Shown: positions 1 through 8,560 of the stretch, piece after piece
How the letters are laid out: every line of letters starts with the position of its first letter
Position numbering within the stretch: the first letter of the stretch is position 1
Assembly: GCA_002682825.1 (NCBI GenBank)
Contig: NOKP01000112.1
Location: 2,569-23,562 of the forward strand
DNA: 20,994 bases
Reading direction: 5' to 3'
Origin: Neonectria sp. B-13
Lineage: Eukaryota; Ascomycota; Sordariomycetes; Hypocreales; Nectriaceae
Notes under the pieces: model-generated
Seen by the model: the letters and a program-made list of their open reading frames with translations, nothing else
Told to the model about the DNA's origin: nothing
Database searches by the model: none
Program-made: the position numbers and the translations under genes

Positions 1-21
1 TGGTGCTTTTTTTTTTCTGCG

Positions 22-52
22 TGGCGAAAGAGTGGGGTTGGCGAAAGAGTGG
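22..52. repeat. Short direct repeat, 14-mer twice, 17-nt period
   Basis: TGGCGAAAGAGTGG occurs at 22-35 and again at 39-52. It follows a T run at 7-16. No function can be assigned. Confidence 0.85.
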
Positions 53-137
53 TTGTGCATGGTAGTGAGTAGTTTCAATTGATTAAATGGTTTGTGGTGT
101 TTTTATAGTAATTTCTATTAGAAGAGGTTAAGAAAAG

Positions 138-168
138 TGTACAACTCACTTGTCTGTACAACTCACTT
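138..168. repeat. Short direct repeat, 14-mer twice, 17-nt period
   Basis: TGTACAACTCACTT occurs at 138-151 and 155-168, again with a 17-nt period, although the unit differs from the one at 22-52. Confidence 0.85.
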
Positions 169-1680
169 ATCAAGTACGTTAGTGTAATGATGAGTGTAGA
201 ATATGGTGTGGTTATCGAATGCTACCAAGATAAGGCCGTGGTGATAGTAAATCTGGAGGATAATTATAGTGGATGTTGCTCTATTCCCTGGTGAACCCTG
301 CCCGAGATCGGTTCGTCTCGTTACAGCGTTTACGCTAAGTTGAAGCTGTTGGGGACCGGCCCGGTCGACCAAGAACAGTTAGCATACCAAGACATCAGAG
401 GGTCATCATTCTACTCAACGAGCATCTTCTAGCCCATAACGTTCGGATCGCTGCCAATAATGCTTTGACACTTAGAGCTTATCGTGGGGAATATGGAGCT
501 CTCGGCCAGGCGGTCCAGACCGAGAAATCAGAGGCCGGCATTGCAAAGGGAAGCGTCTCCGAGCAAATCCTGATACAGGCACAATCATTAGCTCAGTCAC
601 TAGCTAGCCATTTACGCCCTTCACAACCATCCGTCATACAAGAAACGGTTATCGAGGGCGTCTCGGGACACAGCCAAGCTGGCCGGCAATTGATCCGTAA
701 GGTCAGCGGAAGACTAACGGCGCCAGTTGATGATGAACATCTCGGAGTCGACTTCCCTGCAAACCGGAAGATACGATATGATCCCAGTGCCGGCATCTCG
801 CAATAGCCTAAGAGAGCGAGTCAACAAAGAAGCCCGCTCCCAGTCGTGATCCTCAAGAAGCATCCTCCATACATCGGCTTACCCTGCACACTCGAGGCCC
901 CCATCGAGAGACCACCGGGCCAAAGAGCGGTCATTCGGATTCATTTGCGATATCGCAAGTTGACTCACCCATGTATACATATCAATCACAGCTGCGGTTG
1001 CTTAAGAGAGACGGAAAAGAATCTAAAAAATATCCAATAATATTAAGGAACTCTAGGTCCAGGACTGTCCCAAACAGCTTAAAATCAATGCATCAACTTG
1101 ACCGTGTTAATATACCCTTCACAGCATCACGGGTCTTAAGAAATACTGTAACATACTGGTCCATGGAGTATGGTTCTTAACGCTCTGCGTGAGGTTGAAA
1201 TCAGTCATAACAAGCGCCTCTATTGTGTCGAGGAGTGATGTCGCATTAATGAGGTACTCATTAGACTCGTGATCATATGTAAGCGCCTAGTTGCTAACAC
1301 GAAGATAATTTCACTGCTGAACTTTCTGGTTGCACAGGAGCCGAGATATGCCCTCCCATCAAATCTTTCCCCTTTGCGTCATACATAAGAGTTAAGTAAC
1401 CAAATACAAGGCCCATTCCAAGACCTCTATAGCTGAAGAGATATTTGAGAAACATTATTAACCAATCGACAGTGCAAAACGTTCCCTACTTCTACACTAC
1501 CCAAGGCCCCTTCGCTGTGATTCTCGGGACTTTCTCCGGCTAGTCATCCAGTGTCCCTACTACAGAGATCATAGATAAAATAAGAGGATAATAAAAGTAG
1601 GAGCCTCTGAATCAGGCATTACTCAGATGCGAGAACTCTAAAATTCGCAGTTAATTTCTTGATTGATACTATGAAACATG

Positions 1681-2666
1681 CTAAACCCCCGGCTCCAGTA
1701 TTGATGTGAACCGTAACATCCCTTGGCTAGGGACGTGGCTATGACCATCCCTGTCTGTACTAAGACTTATAGCCTCCCCGTCATCTGCAAGCTTGCCCTG
1801 TTCTTTGCACTTTTGCCGAATCACAGCTAGTGAATCGCTCCCAAGGATAACTCGTACCACCCACGGTTGCTCAGCGAAAAGCCCTTTACGCTGCACACAG
1901 TCCACGACACGCTCCGCCAATTTGTTGACATCCCCGGGCATGCTCGGTCCAATGTCTGTGGCGAAGACGTTCATCATATCGTCAAACAGAGGATTGTAGT
2001 CCGCTATGGCGGGTTTGTATTTTCCAAACCCATCATTAGACCCCTCGCGAGGCATTCCGAGTTGCGACACAAAACCACCGGGCTCAAAGATGACGCAGCG
2101 GATGTTGAATGGCTGGACCTCGGTTGCAAGTCCCTCGACAAAAATGTCAAGAGCAGCTTTTGAGGCGGCATAGTGCGAGAGGAAGGGAATGGCTCCCCAT
2201 CCTACACCAGCACCAGTAAATGCAACAGTGCCGCTTCTCTGGGCTCGGAAATAGGGCAGGATTGCCTGTGTGATGCGCAAAGTGCCGAAGAGGTTGACGT
2301 TGAAAATGTTGTCAACGAATTCATCACTATAATGTTTTGTTAGACCGTACCAGTACATATTAATTGCTAGGCAACATACTCAGCATCCTCAAAGCCCTTT
2401 GGCGCCGAAACACCAGCATTGTTCATCAGGACGTCGATACGCCCCCAAACTTCCCAAGCTTGCTTCACTCGAGCATTGATTTCAGATCGAGGTGCAGTGA
2501 CGTCAAGGTCGATGACGGCTACATTTTCCGACTTCAAATGCTCGAGTCGTGTTACGACATTCCGACCTGTGGCAATGACCTTGTCGCCTCTTGCGACGAG
2601 TTGCTCAACGAGGGCAGCTCCAAGCCCGGAGGTAGTGGCTGTAACGAGCCAGATGAGTTGTGTCAT
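1681..2666 (-). CDS. Short-chain dehydrogenase/reductase (classical SDR), two exons
   Basis: Exons are 2666-2380 and 2326-1681; joined they give 310 residues, a normal length for fungal SDRs. The protein is expected to be a soluble NAD(P)(H)-dependent oxidoreductase; the substrate is not predictable. Visible motifs: an N-terminal Rossmann strand with TATTSGLG at residues 9-16 (cofactor loop, normally TGxxxGxG, here the first Gly is Ala10), D53/D55 after the third strand, NNAG at 82-85, NVN around 105-107, and the catalytic pair Y148-x3-K152 in YAASK. The catalytic Ser usually 13-14 residues before the Tyr is not evident: the segment reads FTGAGVG. The gene runs divergently from the Zn2Cys6 regulator, which may control it. 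The start is the first ATG ahead of the Rossmann strand. Family is confident; full activity is less so because of the two motif changes. Confidence 0.9.
2327..2379 (-). other. Intron in the dehydrogenase gene (53 nt)
   Basis: On the minus strand the donor is GTATGT and the acceptor TATAG, with a CTAAC branch site inside. Removal joins ...GFEDA to DDEFVDNIF in frame (phase 2), which matches the usual SDR order of NNAG, then the acidic loop, then NVN. Without splicing there is an in-frame stop. Confidence 0.92.
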
Positions 2667-3039
2667 AATTGATGCGGCAGGTTGGCAATGATGTGTGTTA
2701 TTGAGGTAGTATTTAAAAAGCAGATAAAGTCTATATTATATGCTGTGGAGGACAAGGTGGATATTCTTGCGTGTATCGGCTTTAAGGTGGATAACACCGC
2801 CAAAGCGTGCTTAAGAATTAAGACCGTTCGAGCTGATCCGAAATACCCGCTACCAGAGACCCGCAAGGCATAGCCTCTTGCCTAATACAGTTAATTCCGC
2901 GTCTACCGAAACTAATATCAAGGCTGGCCTCTGCAGTCATCAATAAGCGCCCGGTTCCTAACTCCAAATGCCGTTCTGGAGCAGCGTCCAACCAACCAGA
3001 GACGAGAATGCAACTATTTTCCTGCTGAATCATCTTTTT
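2667..3039. promoter_or_regulatory. Divergent intergenic region between SDR and Zn2Cys6 genes
   Basis: About 370 bp separate the two presumed start codons. An AT-rich tract at about 2705-2745, with TATTTAAAAAG and TATATTATATG, lies about 40-80 bp upstream of the dehydrogenase ATG and could hold its core promoter. No clear CGG-N-CCG zinc-cluster site stood out on reading. If the regulator starts at the alternative ATG at 2968 the shared region is about 300 bp. Confidence 0.4.
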
Positions 3040-4669
3040 ATGGGGTTAGCAGCAACCCGGAACTCCGAAATCCGAGACCTACGTCAATGCACTGTCTTCA
3101 GCGTTCCAAGCATCGTAAGTCTCCTCCATCCAAGCCTTGACGTATCGGCGACCAACATCGCCCAGAATCATCTCTCGTGAGACACTCCAAACGTTGCCTT
3201 CAGAATGTAAAAGTACCTTCCAGACAAAGAGCTTGCCGACAATGCTCAAATTCCAAAGTACGTTGCGACTGGCAACTTCCAACCTGTGGTATATGTGAAG
3301 CTCGCTCCCTGGCGTGTGAATTTGCCTCTCAAGGCTCAGCAACATCCCCCACGGTGCAAGGTAGCCGTCAGATCTTAGCTCCAGCCACATCGCAATCGCT
3401 TGGCGATGGAGATGCGTTGATGGATGCACGCGAGCATCAAGAACCCATTTCTCCACCAAGCGTATATCAGGGTTTCTCAGTTGGTCAAGACGCATCTAAT
3501 GATGTCACCTCGCCGGAGGCTATACCCGAAATTATCCCCCAGGCGTCTGGGAAAAGCCTTCCCTCCATCGTGCAAGAATCAATCCGAAATTAGCAATATC
3601 CCCCAGCCGACGACAAGCCCTGCTTGGGACTGCACCCGAAACTCCGAGCCCCGATGGCGTTGTCAGACACACGATGCACTTCGTCATCCGCGTCCTCAAG
3701 CCATGGCCACGACTAATGGCCATGCATGACACCACTCATTTGCCATTAATGGTACATAGATTTCAGTTGCTTGGTGGCATACCAACCCCATTGGCCAATT
3801 GCTATGCCCTTGTCAAGATGTGGGCTGGGCATACGCCTGGTAGTCGCGCGCTGGTCCAGAATACCATTCTTCAAGAGATTCATAGGTTGCTCCACGAGGT
3901 ATGTGACGGACCATAGCAATGCATCAGTAATTGTATCGACTAAACAACCGTTATGGGGTTGCAGTTTCGTTCATACGAGGAAAGAGATCTTCTCGCTGCT
4001 TCGCAATCTCTTCTTATTCTCCTCATTACTCTCTTCTTTTGCTGTGGAGAAAAGTCGAGTGTTGGCCACCCTTTCGATGCACAACTCCTTGTCCAAATGT
4101 GGGATGTAAAGCATCGTCTCGCGGCGACTGGCCTCTTCTTGGAGCAGGAGCTCACCCACACGATCCCGCCTTGGGAGAAATGGGCCATGGTCTCCGCGAA
4201 ACGAAGAACAATACTGGGCCTCCATCACCTCGAATGGGCGTGGTCACTTCTACATGGCTACCCTATACTCACTTGCTTTGAACTTGGGCCGCTACCAGCC
4301 CCTGCACCAGGATACCTCTGGCGAGAAACTGACAAAGCAAAGTGGGAGCATCTCTATAGCGAATGGCTTCGACAGTGGAAAGATGGAAGTTACAAAACGG
4401 CAGAGTTATTCGACATTGATCCAGGAGGCAGTCTTGACGCTAGGAGTGAGATGTGGCTTGCAGAAGCCGACGAATATGGCATCATGTTGATGGCGGAAGG
4501 TAACATCCTCATATATGCCCAAGCCTACGTTTATAAGCTAACTTGGAAAGTGAATGCAATAGACGATCAGGGAGAACTCCTTCTCGGAACTGCGATCCCA
4601 AGACTCACCTTCCGTTACGGCTCTAAAATACTTCGAACACCCGTTAAGTTGCCAAGGCAAGAGACTTAA
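3040..4669 (+). CDS. Zn(II)2Cys6 transcription factor with fungal-specific C-terminal domain
   Basis: The DNA-binding cluster is C-x2-C-x6-C-x6-C-x2-C-x6-C in RACRQCSNSKVRCDWQLPTC and following residues (about 36-63 if translation starts at 3040), coded from 3204. A Ser/Pro-rich linker follows. The C-terminal regulatory region begins near 3595 (LLGTAPETPSPDGVVRHTMH), continues with TPLANCYALVKMWAGHTPGS, then after an intron LLAASQSLLILLITLFF, and ends with SEMWLAEADEYGIMLMAEVN. Exons I can support: 3040-3114 (start uncertain; 2968 is an in-frame alternative), 3204 onward, a section ending at 3898, 3965-4499 and 4551-4669. The cluster is in frame 3 and the C-terminal part in frame 2, so an intron or a frameshift lies between about 3460 and 3600. 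The last 15-20 residues run into the hairpin of the adjacent transposon. Probably a nuclear regulator, perhaps of the divergent dehydrogenase. Confidence 0.8.
3115..3203 (+). other. Putative first intron of the Zn2Cys6 gene (89 nt)
   Basis: A consensus donor GTAAGT at 3115 and acceptor CTTCAG ending at 3203 join two phase-0 exons, linking an ATG-initiated frame (3040 or 2968) to the zinc-cluster exon. The cluster frame has no ATG of its own upstream: its open frame begins with a GTG at 3177. The branch site is weak, so this is a reasonable rather than a certain model. Confidence 0.55.
3899..3964 (+). other. Intron in the Zn2Cys6 gene (66 nt)
   Basis: Donor GAG|GTATGT, branch site GACTAAAC and acceptor TTGCAG are all canonical. 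Splicing is phase 0, removes an in-frame TAG at 3914-3916, and joins RLLHE to FRSYEERDLLAASQ, the expected continuity in this family. Confidence 0.92.
4500..4550 (+). other. Probable last intron of the Zn2Cys6 gene, in frame and stop-free (51 nt)
   Basis: Donor GTAACA, branch site AAGCTAAC and acceptor GAAAG give MAEVNAI when removed. The 51 nt are a multiple of three with no stop codon, so retention would add 17 residues without breaking the frame. Confidence 0.7.
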
Positions 4670-4671
4670 CG
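4641..4671. repeat. Inverted repeat/hairpin at the Helitron 3' side
   Basis: CCGTTAAG (4641-4648) pairs perfectly with CTTAACGG (4664-4671). Inside, TTGCC pairs with GGCAA around an AA loop, with a 4-nt GAGA bulge on one arm. It overlaps the predicted last codons of the regulator gene. Hairpins like this mark the 3' ends of rolling-circle elements, and this is the 3' side of the minus-strand Helitron, but I could not fix an exact terminus. Confidence 0.7.
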
Positions 4672-4718
4672 GCTGAATATCCAGCCCGAAGGGTAAATAT
4701 CGTATATCTGCAATTTAA

Positions 4719-4736
4719 CTCTAGGACCCCCTAGAG
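4719..4736. repeat. 7-bp stem, 4-nt loop hairpin
   Basis: CTCTAGG-ACCC-CCTAGAG is a perfect palindromic stem-loop about 155 bp beyond the stop codon of the Helitron helicase. It is a candidate for the subterminal 3' hairpin of the element or a transcription 3'-end structure. Confidence 0.7.
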
Positions 4737-4891
4737 CCCCCCTTTCTCTTGCGGCGGGTAACCAGCTATTAAACCGCTTCAAACCTGTAGTAAGGGAGTT
4801 TGTTCCCTCTCACGCTTCCTGATAGGCTCAAACTAACTATATACCGTCTGCCAAACCTCCCCTTTCCCTGTAGCATACAGCAACACATCAT

Positions 4892-6525
4892 TTAGCCAAT
4901 GTAGCGTGGTGGATACGGCGGATCGGTCAGCTGTTGAGCCTGACGGCGCTGTTGGTCAGCAAGGCGCATCTTCATCCCTGCCTTATAGTTAGCCACAAAC
5001 GTAGTACGTAGGGAACGCAGGCGTGTAAACCTTCCGTGGGCGTGTGGTTATAGAGGCTCTGACGATCGAAAGGCGCCTCAAGGAGTAGGCCTTGCAGCGA
5101 GGTAACTCGTGAGACAGCAACATAACTAATACCGGCCTGGAAGTCGCGTGTAGCAAGGTCAGTAACTATCCGATCCTTCGATAGGCTCTGGCACTTGTGA
5201 ACAGTGATAGCAAATGCCACGATCAGGGGAAACTGTGTGCGAGCGCAGGTCTCGTTGCCCACTAGGAAATCACGCGTGACTGGAAGAATGGGTACGATTT
5301 TCCTGCCCTCGCTAGTCGTTAGATACGGCGGTCCATCGTAGCTATCGAAATCCACCATAATAACGGCTGGGGGGTCTTCCCATGGTTTGGCGCGTGCATT
5401 CCAGGCGATATCGTATACAGTACCCTGGGCACCGTTAACTAGGCCAGCCGGCTGCCATAAATTAGTTGTGAGCATTACCCTGGCGCCCTTAGCAACAGGA
5501 AACTTGTTGGATAGATTACCAGCATGGTCGCTTGGCGCCTGCCCCGCGCCGTTGCCCTGTATCTGGTTACTCGCAACGCCTGTTGGCGCTACGCGGCAAA
5601 TAGGGCTAGGATTCGGTAGGGCAGCCGCCTGAAGATGGGAGGAAAGCACCTTGATAAGGAAGGACTTGCCTGTACCACCACCACCGTCAAAGTGGAGAAG
5701 GATTTGAGTAGGATTTTGCGCCTGGAAGTGGCCCATGAAGGTGTCGTACACGAGCCGTTGTTGCGGGTTCAGCTGATCACGCCAGTGAGGGCCAAGGGCC
5801 TCCACATCGTTGGCTATAGGGTGGCTAGCGATAAGGTCTTTCCAGTAGCCGTCTCGAAGTTCCGGATAAGTACCTACATGCCGTGTCCAGTCGTAATTAA
5901 CGTCGATACCGCGGCGGCCAAGTAGGTCAAGACCTTCCTGGGTAAGGTGGTTGTCAGGTAAAAGGGCGGCGAGGCGACTCCAGTCTTCGTCATCAAATTC
6001 TTCCTCCACAGGCAGAGCCTCGTATTGATCCTCTTGAGGCTGTAATCGAGCCTCTTTTGGCCGGCCGTAATGGTCATCACTATGACTGTGGTGCTGCCAA
6101 CAATAGGAGAAGGCCTTAAAGTAAGAACTAAAAAGCTGGCCGTCAAATGTGAGGAGCTCATCAAGCCGGCGATGTGGGTGGTTTAATGTTAGCTTTACAC
6201 GGCAGTAATCTGGCCACTGTTGTCCTTCGGGATCAGCCTGATAGCGAGGAAAGTAAACCAATACACGAGGCCTGCCGTTAACGTTGCCTGGCTGCCATTG
6301 TTTCCACGTGGAAGGGTCCCTAGAGCGGAAATTCCAGTATTTGAGGAAGGAAACATAGGTCAGGTCCTTTAGGGCTTCTGGGCGTTGACTGTACTTTTCG
6401 TAGACGTTGGGGGCCTCGTCAACCTTATCGCCATCAATACGTAGGGAGCGGGAATGCCTGTCAGGATTACGGCAGTCAACGTATAGGCAGGTTCGTGAGC
6501 CCTCCTGTAACGGCAGGCCGAGGAA
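4892..6525 (-). pseudogene. Helitron helicase half (Pif1-like), central motifs deleted
   Basis: From its own open frame (first codon at 6576) the helicase shows Walker A GGGGTGKS (residues 298-305) and motif Ia APTGVAS (330-336). It then jumps directly to GARVMLTTNLW (364-374), and later has TVHKCQSL and SYVAVSRVTSLQGLL (C-terminal motifs). Walker B (DE) and the following motifs, normally between Ia and GARVML, are absent from the DNA; the junction is near 5556. The frame stops at 4972, but a canonical intron at 5030-4978 restores the typical C-terminus, TEGMKMRLADQQ to YPPRYIG, ending with TAA at 4892-4894. Without motifs II-IV it should have no helicase activity. It lies downstream of, and out of frame with, the Rep half because of a 10-bp duplication. 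Confidence 0.8.
4978..5030 (-). other. Intron near the 3' end of the Helitron helicase (53 nt)
   Basis: Minus-strand donor G|GTTTAC, branch site GGCTAAC and acceptor AAGGCAG|GG. Splicing joins PTEG to MKMRLADQQ and reaches a natural-looking end; without it the frame runs through a non-homologous tail to a stop at 4972. Confidence 0.75.
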
Positions 6526-6535
6526 GGCCGAGGAG
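6516..6535. repeat. 10-bp tandem duplication that shifts the Helitron frame
   Basis: GGCCGAGGAA followed by GGCCGAGGAG (plus strand). Dropping one unit joins the Rep frame (HLLLGLP) directly to the helicase frame (LQEGSRT) with no other change, so this single event explains the +1 shift. Confidence 0.85.
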
Positions 6536-7980
6536 CAAGTGGCCAACCTCCTGCTTCGAGTAATCCAGCTCAGCAACTAGCTGATTTAGGAGCTTTGACG
6601 TGAAGGAAATCAGGGGATTGTGGTCCTTGACCCGGGGCACTAGGGCCTTCCCAATCTGGGGAAAAGACTCGCTCTTCTTTTCCGACTTGGAGCAGTATTT
6701 GGCTGCGTAATCGATTACCTGCTATAGGCTCGTGCAGGGCGAGACATCTGTATTGGCTAGCCACGCAACGGTAAGCAAGCGGTTGTAGTGGTTAATCTGG
6801 CCATCGTTCCGCTCGCCCCTGAAGCTCCAGTGCTTAGAATGAGGAACCTTGTCAAGGGAGGCTAGTAGGCGCTGCCCGTGAGGAAATCCAAAGCGGCACT
6901 CTACCTGCTTGGTATGCTTATTGAGCTGCATACAGTAGTTGTTACAGCGGTGGCGTTGCACGCGGTTGACTACCATTGACAGGAGCTGAACGGTAAGGGG
7001 CTGCTGCAATAGATTAAGGATCAGGGGGTTCCCTTCCCCAGGCGCCTGTATTCGCTGAGGCTCTGGGTTAACAGCAGATAAGTGATATCCCCAGATATGG
7101 GCGAATCGCTCCCGGGACTGATCATTCTCAGGATCTAAGTCTGGATGGCTATTTGACCAATAGAGGCCGTGGTGGTGACTGGGCCCCCTGCCCTGCCACT
7201 TGTAGCGACCCCAAAAGTCCGTTAGGTTAAACTTCTGCTTGAGGACAATAGTTCTAAACAGCGTATAACGCTTATGGAAGTGGTAAGCGGCGATGTGGGC
7301 GTTGTCTCGCAGTAGTTGCCGGGACAGGGCCATCCGGCTCGCCTCAGGAGCTGCTTGCCACTCGTGGAATCGAGGCATATGACGGTATAGGGATTCCCAG
7401 TGGTAATCAGCTGCACTTGCAGTAGCGAAAAGGCCAGGCCTGCCTAGATTATAGGCATATGCTTCCAATTCCTTCCTTTGCTTATACCAATACGGCCGGG
7501 TGCCCCTGATTACAGCGGCTTGGCGCGTGATCGACTGGATCAGTGCCTGAGCCTCTGGCTCGTCAGGCTTAGCCATCGCTTCCTCTAGGTCAGCGCGTGT
7601 AAGGGCTTGACGGCGGCCTTCGTGTTGCTTGACGAAGTAGTTGCTTCGCTTTCGGACCTGCGCACGTAACAGCGTGTTGAGGGCGACGAAGGGCCACGTC
7701 TTATGGCGGGCAAAACGTCCGTCTTGCCATCTCATCGCATGTGCAAGGTAGTCCTGGTACGTGATGCTCCGTAGGCGAGGCTCCACGAAGTCCGCCTTGC
7801 CGTCAGGGTAGAGGGTAGGGAACGCGAGGGTTAACAGCGGCTGGGAACGGTTGAATTCGTTGATAGAGGTCCTGCGAATGGAAGGCAACGGCATCTGGTG
7901 TTGAGCCTGCGCGCCAAGCGGCATATGCTCAAGATGAGCCATACGCTCAGGGTCAGGGGTACCATTAAGGAATCGGGACT
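6526..7980 (-). pseudogene. Helitron replication initiator (Rep, HUH nuclease) half
   Basis: Family landmarks in order on the minus strand: EFNRSQPLLTLAFPTLYPDG (N-terminal Helitron-like domain), ATASAADYHWESLYRHMP, the metal-binding HUH motif as SHHHGLYW (about 7177-7169), YCMQLNKHTKQVECRFGFPH, and the catalytic tyrosine segment VIDYAAKYCSKSEKKSE (about 6712-6662). The last lies beyond an in-frame TAG at 6722-6724 that most likely replaces CAG. The usual HUH middle residue is hydrophobic; here it is a third His. The enzyme would nick DNA and attach through tyrosine for rolling-circle transfer. The stop separates the metal site from the tyrosines, so the copy is dead as a single protein. Confidence 0.82.
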
Positions 7981-8476
7981 GCCGCATCATCTTGACTTCA
8001 TCAGGTCTGAGTCTCAAGTTATAAATTTCTCGACGCAATCGTGGACTGGATTGTAGGGCCCGGAATATGAAACAGATAAACCTCTTCCATATGGAAATAT
8101 ATCTCTTCTGGCTGGATACAATTCGGAATTCATGTGGCCAGAACACATCTTTCCAGTAGGTGTTAAGCCAGCAGCGGGATCTGTATGACGTCCTGGCCAA
8201 CGTGAATTTGGCCCGATCGAACATCAAGTCGACACCGCATAGTATGATTTGCAGCTAAGCTTCAACCGCCACAGAGCTCCAAACCTAGGTACCCTGCCAT
8301 GAACCTAGGAGATAATCTTCATTCCAAGCTGGTCCAGGCTGCAGTGTTGATGCAGCAATAATGTCAAGTGGTCGATTGCGGAACAACTGTGGCCAGCCCG
8401 TATGTTGCAGCCATTTGGTTGTTTTGCTCTGCTCAATGTCCAGGACTTGATCGGGCCCGGTTTCTTGAAACTGCAT
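7981..8476 (-). pseudogene. Unrelated N-terminal segment fused in frame to the Helitron Rep
   Basis: Starting at an ATG at 8476, the minus strand reads TKWLQHTGWPQLFRNRPLDI, then DYLLGSWQG, then after two in-frame TAG codons (8285-8287, 8255-8257) DRAKFTLARTSYRSRCWLN and SIWKRFICFIFRAL. This resembles the region following the C2H2-like OrsD/DUF3505 domain in large repetitive fungal proteins (recognised from memory, not searched), not a Helitron N-terminus. All pieces share one frame with each other and with the Rep segment, which starts after about residue 83 of the 8227-6722 open frame. No remaining part of that protein is found on the other side of the Helitron. It could be a gene fragment captured by the transposon, or an older element into which the Helitron moved before a deletion. 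Confidence 0.5.
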
Positions 8477-8523
8477 TTTGAGTTACAAATGTAAGGGAAG
8501 ATAATGCTGGTAGGTTATTCAAT

Positions 8524-8559
<36 letters not shown>
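8524..8559. repeat. (TGA)12 microsatellite
   Basis: Twelve perfect TGA units lie 48 bp upstream of the ATG of the fused transposon gene (as TCA on the coding strand). Confidence 0.95.

Positions 8560-8560
<1 letters not shown>

Larger units (their letters stand above)
1..1680. other. Gene-poor AT-rich stretch
   Basis: No reading frame here shows a recognisable domain. The longest candidate, 465-806 on the plus strand (113 codons), has no motif I know and is shadowed by an equally featureless minus-strand frame over 593-796. From about 950 to 1680 the sequence is AT-rich with frequent stops in all frames. It lies beyond the 3' end of the dehydrogenase gene and may contain its 3' UTR and old, unrecognisable repeat DNA. 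Confidence 0.5.
4641..8476 (-). mobile_element. Degenerate Helitron-type rolling-circle transposon
   Basis: On the minus strand a Helitron-like replication initiator (HUH nuclease) region is followed by a Pif1-like helicase region, the diagnostic gene order of Helitrons. The coding region is broken by in-frame TAG codons, a 10-bp duplication frameshift and loss of the central helicase motifs, so the copy cannot supply its own transposase. The 3' side (low coordinates) carries hairpins at 4641-4671 and 4719-4736. I did not find certain TC and CTRR termini, so the limits are approximate. The high-coordinate edge carries a segment that looks foreign to Helitrons (7981-8476). Confidence 0.8.

Noticed and set aside
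465..806. 113-codon plus-strand frame
   Set aside because: No recognised motif, isolated in AT-rich decayed DNA; kept only as a mention in the regional note.
4972..5030. Native C-terminus LHACVPYVLRLW... of the Helitron helicase
   Set aside because: The segment has full intron signals, and splicing it out gives the family-like ending.
8524..8559. TGA repeat as a CRISPR-like or regulatory array
   Set aside because: It is a simple trinucleotide microsatellite without spacers.
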